From positions 831,366-895,365 of the forward strand of contig NZ_JAMLJK010000001.1 in NCBI RefSeq assembly GCF_023700005.1: a stretch of 64,000 nucleotides of DNA. The letters run 5' to 3'. Positions 60,516 through 64,000 of this stretch are shown here, piece after piece. The stretch is from Larsenimonas rhizosphaerae. GTDB lineage: Bacteria; Pseudomonadota; Gammaproteobacteria; Pseudomonadales; Halomonadaceae. Made by a program: the position numbers and the translations under genes. The notes beneath the pieces are model-generated. The model saw nothing but the letters and a program-made list of their open reading frames with translations, was not told the origin of the DNA and made no database searches. Position 1 is the first letter of the stretch. Each line of letters starts with the position of its first letter.

Positions 60516-60599
60516 TGTGATCAAAAGGAGACAGTGTAAGTTTATGATTTTAAATAGCTTGTTGTTATTGAAGGCTTTGTGTGTCTGCGTTTGGAGACA
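60516..60599 (+). promoter_or_regulatory. Two GlrR(QseF)-type activator sites
   Basis: TGTCTGCGTTTGGAGACA at 60582-60599 is a perfect TGTC-N10-GACA, the motif known for GlrR sites upstream of enterobacterial glmY. TGTG-N10-GACA at 60516-60533 is a one-mismatch copy, and both end in GGAGACA. They are 66 bp apart and lie about 110-190 bp upstream of the sigma-54-like element, the usual distance for enhancer-binding proteins. glrR is encoded in the same locus. Confidence 0.65.
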
Positions 60600-60669
60600 T
60601 CTTGATTGACGGTGCAGTTAAAATCATTCCGTTTTTCCCGGGTGCGTTGAATGTATTCTGGTTAATTTT

Positions 60670-60682
60670 TTTCAAGTTATTG
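60670..60682 (+). promoter_or_regulatory. IHF-like site
   Basis: TTTCAAGTTATTG matches the IHF consensus WATCAA-N4-TTR at all specified positions but one. It lies in a very AT-rich stretch between the GlrR-type sites and the sigma-54-like promoter, where IHF bending usually helps an enhancer-binding protein reach the polymerase. Confidence 0.45.
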
Positions 60683-60700
60683 ATATTAAGTATTATTTTT

Positions 60701-60721
60701 TATAATGGCATGCATTTCGCT
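60701..60721 (+). promoter_or_regulatory. Overlapping sigma-70 -10 and sigma-54 -24/-12 element
   Basis: TATAAT (60701-60706) runs into TGGCATG-CATT-TCGCT (60706-60721). The latter matches the sigma-54 consensus TGGCACG-N4-TTGCW at 10 of 12 fixed positions, with the essential GG-N10-GC kept. A TTGATA at 60680 gives a 15-bp spacer for the sigma-70 reading, which is short. Predicted sigma-54 start is about 60731. Overlapping sigma-70 and sigma-54 promoters are also reported for glmY. Confidence 0.55.
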
Positions 60722-60730
60722 ACTAATGTG

Positions 60731-61138
60731 CAGTGCAGCAGGAAAGCGAACATCGTTTTCTGCCTGAGGCAAGCGGCATGATCTACGTATGCTTCGGGCG
60801 CACCCCATTGTGCTTAGGTTGCGATAAGACAAGACACCGCGAAAGCATGGATAAGGTGTCATGAGCTTCACGCTCGCGGCAAGGATGCCGACTCTCCCAT
60901 GGATGGGAGAGACCCATTTGATATATCGAGCCGTTGCGGGCTGGATATCACGTTTAAAGTCGGTGCCGTACTGGCACAGGGGGCACTCCTGAATCAGTGT
61001 CGTCGAGGACTTTAATGGCCTTCGGGCCACCGGAATGTGCCGGGATCAGTGCAGGTCAGGCAAGCCCCCGACCATATTCCCTTTTACCCTTCAGTTCCCT
61101 GCGTACCTTGAGCCGACACATCATGTGTCGGCTTTTTT
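60731..61138 (+). ncRNA. Candidate structured small RNA upstream of glrK
   Basis: About 0.4 kb without a credible gene, starting after its own promoter-like element and ending at a strong intrinsic terminator. Stable hairpins seen by eye are 60738-60763 (GCAGGAAA with TTTTCTGC), 60833-60860 (GACACC with GGTGTC and CATGGATA in the loop), 60877-60890 (CGGCA-AGGA-TGCCG), 60892-60911 (CTCTCCCA-TGGA-TGGGAGAG) and 61016-61029 (TGGCC-TTCG-GGCCA). Three of these show GGA in loops, as CsrA-binding RNAs do. The position equals that of glmY in enterobacteria, but the sequence does not resemble it. Exact ends and function are inference. Confidence 0.55.
61111..61138 (+). terminator. Intrinsic terminator ending the candidate sRNA
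   Basis: AGCCGACACA and TGTGTCGGCT form a 10-bp perfect stem with a TCA loop, followed by six T residues. No gene precedes it on this strand for more than 600 bp, so it must serve a non-coding transcript or an argA read-through product. Confidence 0.9.
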
Positions 61139-61265
61139 ATGTCGGTGTGCTTATATCTTCAGTGGCCATAGTGAAAGGGGTGTGTTTGTTTCGTTACCCA
61201 CTGCATTTATCATGTTAGGATCTGTAAAGGGTTTTACCCGTTAATCCGTGTGAGTTTTAGACACT

Positions 61266-62744
61266 ATGGCTAACAAGGCCTCTCGCCACTGGCGCCCGCG
61301 ATCCCTTCCTCAATTGGTGCTGCTTGCCTTTTTAATGGTCATGCTGCCCATGGGCGTGCTTATCTTTCAGGCAGGCCAGACGCTCTCCGAGCTCTCCGAG
61401 CTGGCTGATGTCAGTGCGCGCCAGGCGGTTGATCAGACCCGACGTGCCCGCACCCTGACAACCCTGTCGGTTGAAATGGAGCGGAGTGCACGCCAGTACG
61501 CCGTACTGGAGGACCCGGGCCTGATGAACATTTATCGTGAGCGCGCCGCCCGTTACAAGGAGCTGCTGGACCAGCAGGCCAGCCTGCTCGACAATGACCC
61601 CGTCATCGATGTGCTCAATCAGCAGCTGGATGCGCTGCGAAATATTCCGGATGCATCGCTTGCCGATATCAAGAACCGACTGGATGACTTCCAGCCCTTT
61701 GCCAGAGACACCGACAAACTGCTCGATCAGACCCGGGACGTGGTCGATGCCCGTATTGACAGCATTCGTGCCCGTGCCCGTGAGGTCAAGAACACGCTGT
61801 GGCTGCAGGCAAGCATTCTGGTGCCGGTCAGTCTGGCGCTGATCCTGTTTTTCACCTGGCTGATTATTCGACCGATAAAACAGCTTGAAAAACGTATTCT
61901 TGGCATTGGCAGCGGCGACCGGCAGAAGGAGCCGCCGCGGTTGCAGGGGCCATCCGAGCTGATCAATCTGGGCGAGCGCCTGAACTGGCTGTCCAATCGG
62001 CTTGAAGAGCTTGAAGCCCAGAAACAGCAGTTTCTCCGGCACATGTCTCATGAGCTTAAAACGCCGCTGGCCAGTATCCGGGAGGGAGCAGGGCTTCTTG
62101 CCGATGGCATCGTCGGCGAATTAAGCCCGCGTCAGAAGGAAATCGTGCTGCTGCTGGATGACAGCAGCCAGGAGCTGCAGACGTTGATCGAGCAACTGCT
62201 GGATTACAACCTGCTGCAGCATAATCGCAAATTGCAGGTCAAACGCTTTGACGTGGCTGCCATGGTGCAGGACGTACTGAACAAGCACCACCTGGGGCTT
62301 GATAACAAGCAGATGGTGGTGAGCTGGTCGAAATATCGGCTGGCCTGGCAGGCGGATCGCACCCGCACCATGCGCATCGTGGACAATCTGGTCTCCAATG
62401 CCGTGGCCTATGGGGAAGATGGCGGTAAACTCTGGGTTCGTGCCTTTGTGCACGATGAGATGCTGTATATCGAGGTGGCCAACACCGGCGAGCCGATCGC
62501 CGAAAAGGACAGGGACCACCTGTTCGAGCCCTTCTATCAGGGATCGTCGAAGCGCAAGGGGCCACTCAAGGGCTCGGGCATCGGGTTGTCGGTCGCGGCT
62601 GAAAGTGCCGCCGCTCAGGACGGCAGCCTGGCGCTTGTGGAGGATGATGATGGAGAGGCGACTGTCTGTTTTCGACTGATCCTTCCCTGGCTGGACGATA
62701 ACGGTAGTGGGCATACTGATCAGGCCGAGCTTGAGCGTGCCTGA
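61266..62744 (+). CDS. glrK: Sensor histidine kinase GlrK (QseE)
   Basis: A 492-residue membrane kinase. Helix 1 (about 15-35) and helix 2 (about 180-200) flank a helical periplasmic sensor. A HAMP linker follows (RPIKQLEKRILGIGSGD). The H-box RHMSHELKTPLASIREGAGLL has phospho-His262, the N-box reads DNLVSNAVAYGEDGG and the ATP lid is FEPFYQGSSKRKGPLKGSGIGLS. The layout kinase-lipoprotein-sigma54 regulator identifies it as GlrK/QseE. In enterobacteria it controls GlmY synthesis and envelope responses. The signal sensed is not clear from sequence. Confidence 0.9.
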   Translation: MANKASRHWRPRSLPQLVLLAFLMVMLPMGVLIFQAGQTLSELSELADVSARQAVDQTRRARTLTTLSVEMERSARQYAVLEDPGLMNIYRERAARYKELLDQQASLLDNDPVIDVLNQQLDALRNIPDASLADIKNRLDDFQPFARDTDKLLDQTRDVVDARIDSIRARAREVKNTLWLQASILVPVSLALILFFTWLIIRPIKQLEKRILGIGSGDRQKEPPRLQGPSELINLGERLNWLSNRLEELEAQKQQFLRHMSHELKTPLASIREGAGLLADGIVGELSPRQKEIVLLLDDSSQELQTLIEQLLDYNLLQHNRKLQVKRFDVAAMVQDVLNKHHLGLDNKQMVVSWSKYRLAWQADRTRTMRIVDNLVSNAVAYGEDGGKLWVRAFVHDEMLYIEVANTGEPIAEKDRDHLFEPFYQGSSKRKGPLKGSGIGLSVAAESAAAQDGSLALVEDDDGEATVCFRLILPWLDDNGSGHTDQAELERA

Positions 62745-62766
62745 TGAATAAAGGAAATGATGGGCC

Positions 62767-63303
62767 ATGAAACTTGAACATATTATATGCGGCCTTGCTG
62801 TCAGCCTGATGTTGTCCGGCTGTCAGATGATCACTGGCCATAATCAGAATCTGACGGGCACCGGTGCCAGCAACTGCTTCTTTTCCGGGCCCCCTGTACT
62901 GATTGAAGGGGAGTGCCTGCTGCCGAACTGGATCGCGTTTGGCATCAGGGCTCAGCACGGCAATGATGAGTGGCGCCGTGACATCCTGAAACAAACCGGG
63001 GACGATACTCCACAAGACCGCCTCGCGCGGGCTGTGGTACTGTCCTGGGGCACCCGGGCGGAGTGGAAGCAGGCAACTGCGCTGTATCGAACCGAGCTCG
63101 ACAAGGCACCGGTGCCACTTCAGCCCCTGTTGCATTACTGGCTTGATGAACTTGAATACCGCAAGACACTGGTGTCGAGTGCCACCCCCACCAGGGATCC
63201 GCGGATACAGCAACTGGCGGACAAGAATGCCGAACTGACCCGCAAGCTGGACGCCCTGACCGCGATTGAAGAAAGCATGAATGCACGCCGCCGTTCACCC
63301 TGA
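62767..63303 (+). CDS. qseG: QseG-like lipoprotein
   Basis: A 178-residue lipoprotein with a short signal peptide and lipobox LMLSGC (lipidated Cys19; next residue Gln suggests outer-membrane sorting). The mature part has an N-terminal Cys pair (Cys37 and Cys50) and a C-terminal coiled coil (RIQQLADKNAELTRKLDALTAIEESM). Placed between kinase and response regulator, it corresponds to QseG/YfhG. In E. coli QseG is an outer-membrane lipoprotein that interacts with QseE/GlrK and is needed for its activity. Sequence conservation is low, so the call leans on gene order and architecture. Confidence 0.8.
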   Translation: MKLEHIICGLAVSLMLSGCQMITGHNQNLTGTGASNCFFSGPPVLIEGECLLPNWIAFGIRAQHGNDEWRRDILKQTGDDTPQDRLARAVVLSWGTRAEWKQATALYRTELDKAPVPLQPLLHYWLDELEYRKTLVSSATPTRDPRIQQLADKNAELTRKLDALTAIEESMNARRRSP

Positions 63304-63331
63304 GCGGTGGTGAATGCAAGGAGCATGAGCC

Positions 63332-64000
63332 GTGAGTGCAGGAAAGGCACACCTATTACTGGTCGATGACGATGCCAGCCTGTTAAGGCTACTGAGCATG
63401 AGGCTCGAGAGCCGAGGATATAGGGTTACCACGGTTGAAAGTGGTCGCGAAGCCCTGGCGCACATCCAGTCCGAACGGCCTGATCTGGTACTGTCGGACC
63501 TTCGCATGGATGAAATGGACGGCATGGAGCTCTTCCGTGAGGTACAGTCGCGCCATCCAGGCCTGCCCGTCATTATCCTGACCGCACACGGGTCCATTCC
63601 CGATGCTGTCAGTGCCACGCAGCAGGGCGTTTTCAGCTTTCTGACCAAACCGATCGACAAGGACGAGCTGTTTGCTGCCGTGGATGACGCGCTGCGTCAG
63701 ACGCCGGCATCTGCCGGCAATGACGATGCCTGGCGTGATGAGATTGTCACCCGCAGTGCTGTAATGGAACAGGTGCTTGATCAGGCCCGGATGGTTGCCG
63801 TCAGCGATGTCAGCGTGCTGATTACCGGCCCCTCCGGCAGCGGCAAGGAACTGATGGCCAATGCCATTCACCGTGCCAGCAGCCGAGGCAATCGTCCCTT
63901 CATTGCCATCAACTGTGGCGCCTTGCCGGAACAGCTGCTGGAAAGCGAGTTGTTTGGCCACGCCAGGGGCGCCTTTACCGGCGCGATGCACGCGCACGAA
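63332..64000 (+). CDS. glrR: Sigma-54-dependent response regulator GlrR (QseF), truncated by window end
   Basis: The first 223 codons of an NtrC-family regulator, open to the last base. The GTG at 63332 lies eight bases after AAGGAG. The receiver domain has LLLVDDDAS, phospho-acceptor Asp56 in LVLSDLRMDEMDG and Lys106 in FLTKPIDK. The AAA+ domain starts with Walker A GPSGSGKE (166-173) and contains the sigma-54-contact loop GAFTGA (213-218), so the protein should activate sigma-54 promoters. Walker B and the DNA-binding domain are beyond the window. Candidate target sites lie upstream of glrK. Confidence 0.92.
   Translation, partial: MSAGKAHLLLVDDDASLLRLLSMRLESRGYRVTTVESGREALAHIQSERPDLVLSDLRMDEMDGMELFREVQSRHPGLPVIILTAHGSIPDAVSATQQGVFSFLTKPIDKDELFAAVDDALRQTPASAGNDDAWRDEIVTRSAVMEQVLDQARMVAVSDVSVLITGPSGSGKELMANAIHRASSRGNRPFIAINCGALPEQLLESELFGHARGAFTGAMHAHE

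Noticed and set aside
60581-60781. Short plus-strand open frame after argA
   Set aside because: It overlaps the GlrR-type site, IHF-like site and promoter elements, lacks a Shine-Dalgarno and resembles no family.
60686-61030. 114-codon open frame on the minus strand in the glrK upstream region
   Set aside because: It runs through strong hairpins, has no ribosome site and no recognisable domain; composition does not look like the neighbouring genes. Treated as a by-product of the structured non-coding region.

Overview
The window is chromosomal DNA from a gammaproteobacterium, most likely a halophile of the family Halomonadaceae (Halomonas/Kushneria group). The main reasons are an ectoine-degradation cluster (doeA-doeB-doeX), the gene order fdxA-mutS-pncC-recA-recX-alaS-lysC-csrA-tRNA-Ser-tRNA-Arg, and fairly GC-rich, densely packed coding DNA. 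Genus and species cannot be fixed from the sequence alone. Nearly everything is core genome. I found no phage, integrase, insertion sequence or CRISPR array.

Layout. 1-4123: the 3' end of a gluconokinase gene converging on its LacI-family regulator, then a LysO-type lysine exporter, a DUF3108 protein and a GhrA-like reductase, all on the minus strand. 4384-7138: doeABX. 7279-10434: pyrG and eno. 10572-15997: fdxA and mutS (minus), then pncC and SOS-controlled recA-recX. 16175-20934: alaS, lysC, csrA, tRNA-Ser(GCU) and two identical tRNA-Arg(ACG) genes. 21022-25589: dusC, a pair of short chromate-transporter-family genes and a gamma-glutamyltransferase gene, divergent from a GntR/FCD regulator. 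25577-26682: a YigZ/IMPACT gene coupled to a LexA-like S24 gene lacking the DNA-binding domain. 26871-33949: a complete cytochrome c maturation operon ccmABCDEFGHI, including a 59-codon ccmD. 34020-40974: smc, zipA, ligA and a UPF0270 gene. 41045-44966: a 2-hydroxycarboxylate transporter divergent from its CitA/CitB-type two-component system. 45315-48174: the three-gene pnt transhydrogenase operon. 48260-52990: mnmC, yciI, yciB (minus), then a PHP phosphoesterase and yciO (plus). 53046-60432: a voltage-gated K+ channel gene, a PAS/degenerate-GGDEF/EAL gene, a CYTH triphosphatase gene divergent from DUF47-pit, and argA. 61266-64000: glrK, a QseG-like lipoprotein gene and a glrR cut by the window edge.

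The most interesting stretch is the roughly 830-bp non-coding region between argA and glrK (60433-61265). Two strong intrinsic terminators bracket it. Its 5' part carries a perfect TGTC-N10-GACA palindrome, the motif known for GlrR/QseF, plus a near copy 66 bp upstream, an IHF-like site, and a sigma-54 -24/-12 element overlapping a TATAAT. Its 3' part is strongly structured and includes two consecutive hairpins presenting GGA in their loops, the kind of site CsrA binds. In enterobacteria this position upstream of glrK holds the GlrR-controlled sRNA gene glmY. The sequence here does not look like GlmY, so I propose an undescribed roughly 0.4-kb GlrR/sigma-54-controlled regulatory RNA, possibly linked to CsrA, whose gene lies at 20278.

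Other points of interest: doeC and doeD do not follow doeX; paired ATCGAT palindromes lie between the gamma-glutamyltransferase and GntR genes; inverted DnaA boxes precede mnmC; and the K+ channel carries a C-terminal zinc ribbon. Start codons were revised where ribosome binding sites or family alignment favoured an internal start.
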